Source: Nostoc parmelioides FACHB-3921 (GTDB lineage: Bacteria; Cyanobacteriota; Cyanobacteriia; Cyanobacteriales; Nostocaceae). From it: DNA of 64,000 bases. The notes beneath the pieces were generated by a model. The model worked only from the letters and a program-made list of their open reading frames with translations, ran no database searches and had not been told where the DNA came from. The translations under genes were made by a program, and so were the position numbers. Below, piece by piece: positions 1 through 7,831 of the stretch (within the stretch, counting starts at the first letter, position 1; each line of letters opens with the position of its first letter). The stretch is from positions 1 to 64,000 of the forward strand of contig NZ_JACJQL010000007.1 of NCBI RefSeq assembly GCF_014696625.1. The letters run 5' to 3'.

Positions 1-1
1 T

Positions 2-241
2 TGGATTGCTAATGGTAGTTTACCAACTAGTAAGAATACTGTGACAGACTTCGCTGTCGGTGTTGACAAAATTGGACTGGGTGGAGTTGGTGTGACACAA
101 TTTAGTGGTTTAAGTCTGGTACAGCAAGGTGCTAATACTTTGGTGAAGCTAGGCGCGACTGAGTTAGTGACATTACAAGGAATTACTTCAACTAGTCTGA
201 CTGTGACTGACTTTGTTTTTGCTGTCAGTGTGGTTGGTTAG
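2..241 (+). CDS. C-terminal part of an RTX-type calcium-binding protein (5' end outside window)
   Basis: The reading frame is open from base 2 and closes with TAG at 239-241, so only the last 79 residues are seen and the true start lies upstream of the window. The tail ([14 protein letters not shown], then [19 protein letters not shown], ending in VTDFVF) matches in order and spacing the region after the repeats of the next gene (DFTKNDDKVIVAG, FQDLQLQQTGSDTVVKA, TPDDF). This is the domain that commonly follows hemolysin-type calcium-binding repeats in cyanobacterial secreted proteins. The family assignment therefore rests on similarity to the neighbour; no calcium repeats are visible in this fragment. 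A clean terminator follows at 279-305. Confidence 0.7.
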   Translation, partial: WIANGSLPTSKNTVTDFAVGVDKIGLGGVGVTQFSGLSLVQQGANTLVKLGATELVTLQGITSTSLTVTDFVFAVSVVG

Positions 242-278
242 TGATGCTGCAATCAAAGATTGAGTTTTAGTGAATATG

Positions 279-305
279 CGAGGGGATTATATTCCCTCGT
301 TTTTT
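279..305 (+). terminator. Intrinsic terminator of the first RTX gene
   Basis: CGAGGG (279-284) pairs with CCCTCG (294-299) around a 9-nt loop and is followed by six T residues (300-305). It lies 38 bases after the stop codon, the classic form of a Rho-independent terminator. Confidence 0.8.
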
Positions 306-326
306 ATAGAAAGTTGGTTTTTTCTC

Positions 327-367
327 AACGCAGAGGCTCGCGGAGGTTTACGCGGAGGAACGCAAAG
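327..367. repeat. Degenerate CGCAGAGG/CGCGGAGG intergenic repeat
   Basis: A short G/A-rich direct repeat (AACGCAGAGG, CTCGCGGAGG, TACGCGGAGG, AACGCAAAG) of a type common between cyanobacterial genes. The rest of the 242-576 gap holds the terminator at 279-305 and AT-rich sequence, presumably the promoter of the next gene. I see no coding signal in it. Confidence 0.55.
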
Positions 368-576
368 CTATCTAAAAAGTTAGATATTTGGTAATAGTCA
401 TTGGCAGATTTTTTGTTGTCTTCATTATGGTTTGGGTATAACTTAATCTTTTAATAATCTCTCGATAAACATTTTTTAATTGTTGTATGAGTTCATGTTT
501 ATTGGTGATTAGTTATTTATTAATACCGCAATAATTGAGCTATTTATATACAAGAAATAGGTAAAAAATATAGTAT

Positions 577-3057
577 ATGATTATTAATGGCACTTCTGGG
601 GTAGATGAGTTATATGCCAATAAAGATAACCAAGTTTTTGGTTGGGAAGGCGATGATATTCTAGATGCTTCTAACGGTGAAGGAAATAATTTATTAGCAG
701 GTGGTGCTGGTAGCGATCGCCTATTTGCCAACAATAATGATACCCTCAAAGGTGACGCTGGAGAAGATTATCTATATGCGTTGGGTAGTCTAGGCTTCAA
801 TACACTAGAAGGTGGCGATGATAACGATCAGCTTTTTGTAGTCGAGGGTGGAAATAACACCCTGGATGGAGGACAAGGAAGCGATCGCCTGATAGTTTTA
901 GATGGCAGTGGTTACAATACCCTCTCTGGGGGACTGGGAAACGATTTATTAGATGTCTCTAACGGTACAGGGAATAACATCCTCTACGGTAATGAGGGCG
1001 ATGATATCCTGATTGGTGGAGTCAATACTGACCAGTTATTTGGCGGTGCTGGAGATGATTTACTCTTCGGTGGTCAAAGAGGTAGCCAATTAACCGGAGG
1101 TACAGGCTTAGATAGATTTTTCCTCACCAGTGCAGCAGTTTCTGAAGTCCCAATCGAAGTATTAGATTTTACTAAAAATGACGATAAAGTTATAGTCGCC
1201 GGTATCCCTGAAGTGCGGACATTTCAAGATTTGCAATTGCAGCAGACCGGATCTGATACAGTTGTCAAAGCTAGGATAAATAATGTTGTGCGAGAGTTAG
1301 GCATTTTAAGAAACATCCAAGCCAACACTCTAACACCAGACGATTTTGACTATACAACAGCTATTTTCTCTATTACCAACTCTTCTGCCACCGAAGGCAA
1401 TAGCATCACCTTCACCATTAACCGTACAGGAGATACCCAAACTCAGCAAAGTGTGACGGTCTATACATCTATAGCCACAGGGGACACAGCTAGTAATACT
1501 GACTTTGTAGCCAAAACCCAAATCCTGACTTTTGAACAGGGAGAAACCCAGAAAACTTTTACTGTAGACACTACTCAAGATTTCTCAGTTGAACAAAACG
1601 AAAGCTTTACCGTCAGCTTAAGCAATCCTACTAACGGTACAATTCTCAGTCCTACAGCAGCCACAGCTAAAGGCACTATCAACGATGATGATAATGTAGG
1701 TGTCATCATTACCCAGACTGGTAATAACACTATAGTTACAGAAAATGGGACAACTGATAGTTACGCCATAGCACTTACTAGTCAACCTACATCTGATGTC
1801 ATTATCAATATCAGTAATGGTCAACAAATTCGTACTAATCCCAGAACTTTGACCTTCACTACCGAAAATTGGAATGTAGCACAAAATGTAACAGTAACAG
1901 CCGTAGATGATTTCTTAGTGGAAGGTGACGGTAATGATACTATTACCCATACAGCTATAAGTAACGATATCAATTACAATGGTATTGCTATAAACCCCAT
2001 AGCAGTAGGCATCACTGATAACGATATCCCATTATTTCAGAACCCTAACAGTGATACTTTTACAATTAAAGGCAACAGTAACAAAGCCAATCTCCAAGTC
2101 ACTCTTACAAGACGCAATTCCCGTTTCACCAATGAATTAAGCGTCTTTACAGTAGATGATGCTAATGGCACCATTAATGGTATTGCTCCTGGTGCAGTCG
2201 GTTATACTGAAGCAGCGCTACAACGTGCCAGAGTAATTTTCTCAGCTATAGCTAACAACCCAAACGGATTTAACTCCAATAATCTAGCTAGTTTGTTGGA
2301 ATTTAATTCTGGCGATAATTTGAGGTTTTATTTAGTCAGAAATAGTAGTACAGATGCCGTACTAGCAGGAATCACACCCATCTCAGATGTAGTATTGGCT
2401 AATTCCTCAACCCAAAAAATTACCAACTTAGGAACAGATGGGTTTTCCTTAGGATGGGAAGACGGATTCGGTAATAATAGTGGATTTGCAGATTTAGTAG
2501 TCAAGATTCAGACGACAAATCAAACTTTACCTTTAGGTGCAAATTTACAAAGTCAATCACAGGGAGAATTGATTGATTTACGAGGGGTGACACAATCAGT
2601 AAAAGCTGATTTTGTTGTTAATAGAGAAGCGGCTTTCAACAACTTCATCGGCTTCTATCAGGTGACTGATGAGAATGGTGGTATTGACACCAATAATGAT
2701 GGTTCCGCAGATATTCTCCCTGGACAATCTGGTTATACTCAAGCTGCTGTTAATGGTCGTGTTCCTGGGATTGATTTGGTCGTGAATAACCGAGGAACTG
2801 CAACTTATACTGGCACGTTCCAACCCGGTTCTTTATTTGCACCATTCATCATTATTAATAGTAGACCAGAGAGAATTTTAGATAACAATCCCAATAACGA
2901 CCCAGCCGTATATTTTCCATTCTTAGGCGCTAACCGTAATCGGGTTGATCATATTCGTCTATTGGCAAGCAATGTCTTTGGCTTTGAAGATTTACCAAAT
3001 GGTGGTGATAAAGACTTCAACGATATGATTGTACGAGTCAATCTAAGCATTGCTTGA
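577..3057 (+). CDS. Secreted RTX / Calx-beta / DUF4114 calcium-binding protein
   Basis: An 826-residue modular extracellular-type protein. Residues about 15-185 hold hemolysin-type (RTX) glycine/aspartate repeats such as GGAGSDRLF, GGQGSDRL and GNEGDDILIGG, which bind Ca2+ in parallel beta rolls. Residues about 260-370 are a Calx-beta domain (ATEGNSITFTINRTGD, ending in GTINDDDN). A second Ig-like block runs to about 485. The C terminus (FEDLPNGGDKDFNDMIVRV) is a DUF4114 signature with its acidic G-D-x-D-F-N-D core. There is no N-terminal signal peptide, as expected for type I secretion, whose signal would be C-terminal. Function is probably surface adhesion or matrix; the substrate is unknown. 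ATG at 577 is the first start in frame. Confidence 0.85.
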   Translation: MIINGTSGVDELYANKDNQVFGWEGDDILDASNGEGNNLLAGGAGSDRLFANNNDTLKGDAGEDYLYALGSLGFNTLEGGDDNDQLFVVEGGNNTLDGGQGSDRLIVLDGSGYNTLSGGLGNDLLDVSNGTGNNILYGNEGDDILIGGVNTDQLFGGAGDDLLFGGQRGSQLTGGTGLDRFFLTSAAVSEVPIEVLDFTKNDDKVIVAGIPEVRTFQDLQLQQTGSDTVVKARINNVVRELGILRNIQANTLTPDDFDYTTAIFSITNSSATEGNSITFTINRTGDTQTQQSVTVYTSIATGDTASNTDFVAKTQILTFEQGETQKTFTVDTTQDFSVEQNESFTVSLSNPTNGTILSPTAATAKGTINDDDNVGVIITQTGNNTIVTENGTTDSYAIALTSQPTSDVIINISNGQQIRTNPRTLTFTTENWNVAQNVTVTAVDDFLVEGDGNDTITHTAISNDINYNGIAINPIAVGITDNDIPLFQNPNSDTFTIKGNSNKANLQVTLTRRNSRFTNELSVFTVDDANGTINGIAPGAVGYTEAALQRARVIFSAIANNPNGFNSNNLASLLEFNSGDNLRFYLVRNSSTDAVLAGITPISDVVLANSSTQKITNLGTDGFSLGWEDGFGNNSGFADLVVKIQTTNQTLPLGANLQSQSQGELIDLRGVTQSVKADFVVNREAAFNNFIGFYQVTDENGGIDTNNDGSADILPGQSGYTQAAVNGRVPGIDLVVNNRGTATYTGTFQPGSLFAPFIIINSRPERILDNNPNNDPAVYFPFLGANRNRVDHIRLLASNVFGFEDLPNGGDKDFNDMIVRVNLSIA

Positions 3058-3088
3058 GACATTTAGGACTCATACTTGATTTTTGAAA

Positions 3089-3187
3089 TATATAGCTGTT
3101 GACAGTTGACAGTTGACAGACTTGAAAGTCTTGTTTTATCAGGGTTTGATGTTGGCTGGATGTCCTAATCTATCTGGCTACGGCTAT
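3089..3187 (-). repeat. Dispersed repeat R1, copy A (inverted)
   Basis: Read on the minus strand this gives TAGCCGTAGCCAGATAGATT, then GGACATC, an AAACCCTGA block, GTCAACTGTCAACTGTCAAC heptamers and AGCTATATA. The same order recurs on the plus strand at 15303-15388 and 48078-48168. The remainder of the 3058-3492 gap carries further repeat text (TTCCCGTAGGGTATTTTGAA at about 3323, also found near 4704) and no convincing gene. Confidence 0.75.
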
Positions 3188-3492
3188 ACATAGTAGCGTG
3201 GCAAGCCTTAAAAGTTGCATTAAAATTCTCTTGTGGGATAAGCTCTTTAGTCCGTCCAGTGCAGGCAAGATGCCTACACCACAAAAACTTTTTTTATACA
3301 CTATTTTAGCCCGGTCACGGTTCCCGTAGGGTATTTTGAATTTTGCGGAAAGTTGCGGTGCGGTGGTTCCCCCGTTGAGCAAACTTTTCAAGACGAATTT
3401 TGAATTCGGAGCAAAGCGACGTGACCAATTACCGCTAAAATCAAAAAATCAAATACAATATCATCCAAAGCGCTGTATTTTGAGCGAGCTTT

Positions 3493-4615
3493 ATGGAAGT
3501 TTTAGAACTGAAACGCGAAATCGAAACGTTGTCTAGCCGCCTGGGTAAAACCCAGGACTATCTTTGACGTACCTGCACTGACAGCCAAAATTCAAGACCT
3601 AGAACAAATTGCAGCACAGCCAGAATTTTGGGATGACCAAAACCAAGCCCAGAAAACGCTGCAAGAACTGAATGACCTCAAAGCCCACTTGGAAAGATAT
3701 CATCAGTGGCACGCCAATCTAGAAGATACTAGGGCAGTGGTTGAGTTGTTGGAGTTGGAAACCGACGAAGCACTATTGCAAGAAGCGGAATCTACCATCA
3801 CTAAGCTTAATCGAGACCTTGACCAGTGGGAATTACAACAGTTACTTTCTGGCCCCTACGATGCGGAAGGGGCAGTATTAACGATTAACGCTGGTGCTGG
3901 CGGGACAGATGCTCAAGATTGGGCATTTATGCTGCTGAGAATGTATACCCGTTGGGCTGAAGACCAAGGCTACAAGGTAGCTTTAGCAGAAGAGTCAGAA
4001 GGTGACGAGGCGGGAATTAAATCAGCCACCTTAGAAATTACTGGTCGTTATGCCTATGGTTACTTGCGGTCAGAAACAGGCACTCATCGCTTAGTGAGAA
4101 TTTCACCTTTCAATGCCAACGGCAAGCGGCAAACTAGTTTTGCTGGGGTGGAAGTTATGCCGCAATTAGATAATACGGTGCAGTTGGATATTCCAGATAA
4201 GGATTTGGAAATCACTACAACTCGTTCTGGTGGTAAGGGTGGACAGAACGTTAACAAAGTAGAAACAGCAGTGCGAGTGGTTCACCTTCCCACAGGTATC
4301 GCTGTACGCTGTACGGAAGAACGTTCCCAGCTACAAAATAAAGAGAAAGCCCTCGCCCGCCTGAAAGCCAAGTTGTTAGTGATTGCTCAAGAGCAAAAAG
4401 CTCAAGAAATTGCCCAAATTCGTGGCGATATGGTAGAAGCTTCTTGGGGCAACCAAATTCGTAACTATGTATTCCATCCTTACCAAATGGTAAAGGATTT
4501 ACGTACCAATGCGGAAACAACTGCGATCGCTGACGTGATGAACGGTGAACTGGATATGTTCATCCAATCCTATCTACGTCAGGAGAATCAAGTTGTAGAA
4601 GGTGAAGCAAGTTAG
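3493..4615 (+). CDS. prfB: Peptide chain release factor 2 (programmed +1 frameshift)
   Basis: RF2 ends translation at UGA and UAA codons and triggers peptidyl-tRNA hydrolysis. Reading starts at ATG 3493 and runs 24 codons to CTT TGA C at 3562-3568. A +1 shift at CTT moves into the frame starting with GAC at 3566, giving a 373-residue product, normal for RF2. The SPF codon-recognition tripeptide lies at about residues 204-206 and the catalytic GGQ at 249-251, matching E. coli RF2 numbering. Seen: both frames, the slippery site and the motifs. Known: in-frame TGA read-through by frameshift is autoregulation, since low RF2 favours the shift. An annotation beginning only in the second frame would miss the N terminus. 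Confidence 0.95.
3553..3568 (+). promoter_or_regulatory. prfB: prfB programmed +1 frameshift signal
   Basis: An SD-like CAGGA (3553-3557) sits 4 bases before CTT TGA C (3562-3568). This matches the canonical RF2 recoding site, an internal purine-rich element followed by TAT CTT TGA C. The TGA at 3565-3567 is the only stop in the otherwise continuous prfB reading. Confidence 0.93.
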
Positions 4616-4618
4616 AAA

Positions 4619-4740
4619 TTAGGGGTTTAGGGGTGTAAGGGTGTAGGGGTGTAGGGGAAAAACATTTACTTTATTTTGAATTTTGAATTTTGTAGGCTTG
4701 CCTTCCCGTAGGGTATTTTGAATTGATTCATCCCCAGTCC
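4619..4740. repeat. Tandem GGGGTGTA heptamer/octamer repeat and TTTTGAATT block
   Basis: After prfB comes TTAGGGGTGTAAGGGTGTAG with further GGTGTAGGGG units, then TTTTGAATTTTGAATTTTG and TTCCCGTAGGGTATTTTGAA. These tandem short repeats recur in many gaps of this window (17245, 21490, 36828, 40900, 54960, 60463). They are filler between transcription units. Confidence 0.7.
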
Positions 4741-4805
4741 CCAATCCCCAATCCTCACCATCACCTGTTACATTTATATATAAAAGCATTTGCGATTTAT
4801 TCATT

Positions 4806-4961
4806 ATGAGTAATTCTCCCTCCACAGAGTCCCAACCCAGCTACGTCAAACTTGCCATGAGAAATATGGTGCGTAAGGGTGGTACTTCTGCAAAACATTT
4901 TTTGCTGACAGCCGTAGGCCTTTTATCTGTCCTCATAGGCCTTGCTTACTTAACTCGCTAA
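4806..4961 (+). CDS. Small DUF3285-type single-span membrane protein (51 aa)
   Basis: The frame reads MSNSPSTESQPSYVKLAMRN, then MVRKGGTSAKHF and a hydrophobic segment LLTAVGLLSVLIGLAYL, ending TR. It looks like the cyanobacteria-specific DUF3285 family: a polar N terminus, a conserved basic MRNMVRKGG stretch and one C-terminal transmembrane helix. It lies 20 bases upstream of ybeY on the same strand, so the two may be cotranscribed. Function unknown. The length is typical for the family, and the basic-hydrophobic pattern argues for a real gene rather than a chance frame. Confidence 0.8.
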   Translation: MSNSPSTESQPSYVKLAMRNMVRKGGTSAKHFLLTAVGLLSVLIGLAYLTR

Positions 4962-4980
4962 TCGTAAGCAAAAACCTAAA

Positions 4981-5535
4981 GTGCTGAGTGAGGAGAGTGG
5001 GTATTTGGTACAAGTTGAACTAGATGTACAAGATTGTTTCCTTGAGTCTTCCCCGGAAGCAGCTCAGGCTTGTGGATATATGAATAATCAGGTTTCCCCT
5101 GCAACTTGGGAAGACTGGTTTCATCGTTGGTTAGAAATTCTGGATTCTTCTCTTCCGCCTGCACCAAGCTACGAAATCGGACTGCGGCTAACGGATGATA
5201 CAGAAATTCAAGCGATTAATGCCCAATATCGTCAACAAAACAAACCTACAGATGTTTTAGCCTTTGCGGCTTTAGAGGTAGATTTGCCGCAAAATCCGGA
5301 AATGGTGGCAGAACCTTTGTATCTAGGTGATATTGTTGTTTCTATCAATACGGCACAGCGACAGGCTGGTCAACAAGAGCATAGTTTGTCAACTGAGTTA
5401 GCTTGGTTAACAGCTCACGGCTTATTACACCTGTTGGGCTGGGATCACCCTGATGAAGAAAGTTTAATAGCAATGCTGCAACAACAAGTAATATTACTAG
5501 AGGCTATTGGTATCAATATAAACGTTAATTATTAA
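4981..5535 (+). CDS. ybeY: Endoribonuclease YbeY (16S rRNA maturation)
   Basis: YbeY is a zinc-dependent single-strand endoribonuclease needed for 16S rRNA 3' maturation and ribosome quality control. The signature H-x3-H-x5-H is complete (H146, H150, H156 in HGLLHLLGWDHPDEE). The upstream KPTDVLAF and LGDIVVS motifs are also present. The start is uncertain. GTG 4981 gives 184 residues. TTG 5005 has a better placed GAGGAG (4990-4995, 9 bases upstream) and would give 176 residues starting just before the conserved VELDVQD. It follows the DUF3285 gene and precedes dgkA, an order often seen in bacteria. Confidence 0.93.
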   Translation: MLSEESGYLVQVELDVQDCFLESSPEAAQACGYMNNQVSPATWEDWFHRWLEILDSSLPPAPSYEIGLRLTDDTEIQAINAQYRQQNKPTDVLAFAALEVDLPQNPEMVAEPLYLGDIVVSINTAQRQAGQQEHSLSTELAWLTAHGLLHLLGWDHPDEESLIAMLQQQVILLEAIGININVNY

Positions 5536-5674
5536 AAATTTGCCATTTTCTGAGTATTTATCCTTAACCATGCTTTTATAATACTTTAAGAGAAAATTGC
5601 CTAAAACCACATAGCAGATTAAAATCGGCGAAGATTTCTCACTGAACCTATCTCAAGTTTGTATTTTTAAGCCT

Positions 5675-6130
5675 ATGTCCCAACAAGTCTCCCCGCCACC
5701 AACGCAAAACAGCCTACCATCACTAGTAATGAAAGAACGGGAACTTTCTTGGCAAGTTGCCACTAATTTATTGATTAGCTTTAAATATGCCTGGGCTGGA
5801 ATTACCTATAGTTTTCAAACTCAGCGAAATTTTCGCATTCATGTGAGTGTTTGTACTTTAGCGATCGCTTTAAGTATTTTCTTACATTTGCAAGCCGTAG
5901 AAATAGCCATTATTAGTATCACTAGCGGTTTAGTTTTGGTAATGGAGTTGTTGAATACAGCGATCGAGTCTCTTGTAGATTTGACTGTAAAACAGACTTA
6001 CCACGAGTTAGCCAAAATTGCCAAGGACTGTGCCGCAGGTGCAGTCCTCGTTTCTGCTTTGGTAGCTGTGCTAGTTGCAGCAACCCTTTTGCTTCCACCC
6101 TTGGTAGTTTTAATTATCTCAGCTTTGTAG
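5675..6130 (+). CDS. dgkA: Diacylglycerol kinase (prokaryotic, membrane-integral)
   Basis: A 151-residue DgkA-type protein that phosphorylates diacylglycerol (or undecaprenol, as in Gram-positives) at the membrane. The family signature with its catalytic Glu is clear in VMELLNTAIESLVDLTV. Three hydrophobic segments follow a polar N-terminal tail of about 30 residues. The C-terminal helix (LVAVLVAATLLLPPLVVLII) is strongly hydrophobic. It lies 139 bases after ybeY and before the pabA-like gene, in the ybeY-dgkA-amidotransferase order common in cyanobacteria. Which lipid is the substrate cannot be told from sequence. Confidence 0.9.
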   Translation: MSQQVSPPPTQNSLPSLVMKERELSWQVATNLLISFKYAWAGITYSFQTQRNFRIHVSVCTLAIALSIFLHLQAVEIAIISITSGLVLVMELLNTAIESLVDLTVKQTYHELAKIAKDCAAGAVLVSALVAVLVAATLLLPPLVVLIISAL

Positions 6131-6325
6131 CACGAACACACAACTAGTTCCCTATTATTAATATAGGTAAACCCACTCAAAAACCAAAAAAGAGCGGGTA
6201 AAATCCCATCGTCTTCATTCTCATCTACTAATCCCCAGTCCCTAATTTGTAACGATGACGTTTATAGCAGCGCAAATCTGGTAAAAACTAAACATGGTGA
6301 GATTAGTAACCAGGAGCTATGAGCG

Positions 6326-6925
6326 TTGATTATAGTCATCGATAATTACGACAGCTTTACTTATAATTTGGTGCAGTACTTGGGAGAACTAGCATCTGAG
6401 TTTCCCGTCGCATCAGATATTCAAGTTTTTCGCAACGATAAGATAACTGTAGATGAGATCCGAGGATTAAATCCTGATGCGATCGTCATTTCACCTGGGC
6501 CTGGTCGTCCGGAAGATGCAGGTATATCTTTGAATTTAATTCAAGAACTCGGTACTAACCTGCCAATTTTAGGCGTATGTTTAGGTCATCAAAGCATTGG
6601 TCAGGTATTTGGTGGTAATATTGTCTCTGCTCCAGAGTTAATGCACGGTAAAACTTCTCAGGTAACTCACACTGGGGTCGGAGTTTTTCAAGGATTAGAG
6701 AATCCTATGATTGCTACCAGATATCATAGTCTGGTAATTGACCGCCCAACTTGCCCCGAAGTGTTAGAAATTACTGCTTGGGTAGATGATGGTACGATTA
6801 TGGGAGTGCGACACCGGAACTATCCTCACATTCAAGGAGTCCAATTTCACCCAGAGAGTGTTTTAACATCTTTAGGAAAGCAGTTACTACGAAATTTTCT
6901 GGAACAGTTACAGTTACGAGAATAA
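6326..6925 (+). CDS. pabA: Glutamine amidotransferase, anthranilate/aminodeoxychorismate synthase component II
   Basis: A 199-residue class I glutamine amidotransferase that supplies ammonia to chorismate for p-aminobenzoate (folate) or anthranilate (Trp). The triad is C85 (GVCLGHQ), H175 and E177 (QFHPES). The N terminus IIVIDNYDSFTYNLVQYLGE is diagnostic of TrpG/PabA. The start is TTG at 6326, 9 bases after AGGAG (6312-6316). An ATG at 6319 is in another frame and stops after eight codons. It is not next to trpE or pabB, so a PabA or dual-use role is inferred. The MBL gene follows 3 bases after the stop. Confidence 0.88.
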   Translation: MIIVIDNYDSFTYNLVQYLGELASEFPVASDIQVFRNDKITVDEIRGLNPDAIVISPGPGRPEDAGISLNLIQELGTNLPILGVCLGHQSIGQVFGGNIVSAPELMHGKTSQVTHTGVGVFQGLENPMIATRYHSLVIDRPTCPEVLEITAWVDDGTIMGVRHRNYPHIQGVQFHPESVLTSLGKQLLRNFLEQLQLRE

Positions 6926-6928
6926 TTA

Positions 6929-7696
6929 ATGAAAAGACGACAGTTGCTAGGCTATGCTGGGGCGGGATTAGCCACAGCTTTTGTCTCTACCCTTGGTTCA
7001 AACTTCCAAGCCGATGCACAATCTAGCGGTTTATCGGTGCAGTGGTTGGGTCATACCAGTTTTTTGTTTACTGGTGGTGGGGCGAGGATTCTTGTCAATC
7101 CATTTCGGACGATTGGCTGTACAGCGCGTTATCGTCCACCAAAAGTGACAGCAGATTTAGTATTAATTAGTAGTCAATTATTGGATGAAGGGGCAGTAGA
7201 TGGGTTACCAGGTAATCCTAAACTTGTATATGAACCCGGAGTTTATGACTTTAAAGGTATAAAATTTCAAGGAATCTCCATAGCCCACGATCGCAAAAAT
7301 GGTAGACAATTTGGGATGAATACCGCTTGGAAATGGACACAGGGCGGAGTTAATATCTTACATTTGGGTGGGGCGGCTGCACCCATTTCCATTGAGCAAA
7401 AAATCCTTATGGGACGACCTGATGTTTTGTTAGTCCCAGTAGGTGGTAGTGATAAAGCTTACAATGCTCAAGAAGCAAAGCAAGCAATTGAGGTATTAAA
7501 TCCCAAACTGGTAATTCCTACTCATTACCGTACACAAGCAGCTGATCCGGCTGCCTGCGATATTGCCCCACTGGACGAATTTCTCACATTAATGCAGGGC
7601 GTAACTGTGCGTCGTAGTAATAGCGACAGTATTAATATTAGTTCTGGTAATTTACCGGAAACTAGTACAGTTCAGGTTTTGAGTTACAAGTTTTAA
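6929..7696 (+). CDS. Exported metallo-beta-lactamase-fold protein, metal motif degenerate
   Basis: A 255-residue protein with a twin-arginine-like leader (KRRQLLGYAGAG, then AQSSG), so probably exported to the thylakoid lumen or periplasm. The body has the UlaG-like MBL layout: WLGHTSFLF, then LVNPF, LVLISS, ILHLGG and VIPTHY. Where active family members carry H-x-H-x-D-H, this one reads SSQLLDEG, so the main metal-binding triad is absent, while the later HLGG and PTHY motifs remain. It starts 3 bases after the amidotransferase and so shares its transcript. The enzymatic role is unclear and it may not be a hydrolase. Confidence 0.75.
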   Translation: MKRRQLLGYAGAGLATAFVSTLGSNFQADAQSSGLSVQWLGHTSFLFTGGGARILVNPFRTIGCTARYRPPKVTADLVLISSQLLDEGAVDGLPGNPKLVYEPGVYDFKGIKFQGISIAHDRKNGRQFGMNTAWKWTQGGVNILHLGGAAAPISIEQKILMGRPDVLLVPVGGSDKAYNAQEAKQAIEVLNPKLVIPTHYRTQAADPAACDIAPLDEFLTLMQGVTVRRSNSDSINISSGNLPETSTVQVLSYKF

Positions 7697-7702
7697 TGAG
7701 GG

Positions 7703-7796
7703 GATTGGGGACAAAAAAGTCAAAAGTCAAAAGTCAAAAGGTAAAAGATTTTTTCTCTTGCCTTTTGACTTTTCCCTTGAACTGAGGATTGGGTCA
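7703..7796. repeat. Dispersed hairpin repeat R3, copy A (AAAAGTC heptamers)
   Basis: AAAAGTC is repeated in tandem, then AGGTAAAAGATTTTTTCT, then CCTTTTGACTTTT, which pairs back to AAAAGTCAAAAGG, then CCTTGAACTGAGGATTGGGTC. The same succession occurs at 33364-33461. It lies between two convergent genes, where the hairpin could act as a bidirectional terminator. Confidence 0.75.
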
Positions 7797-7831
7797 ATTT
7801 TTCTTCCCTAAACCCCTAAACCCCTACACCC

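Noticed and set aside
3170..3391. Minus-strand 73-codon frame in the gap before prfB
   Set aside because: It consists of intergenic repeat text and has no conserved pattern.
3565..3567. In-frame TGA suggesting a broken prfB
   Set aside because: It lies in the canonical CTT TGA C recoding site, and the second frame continues as a full RF2.
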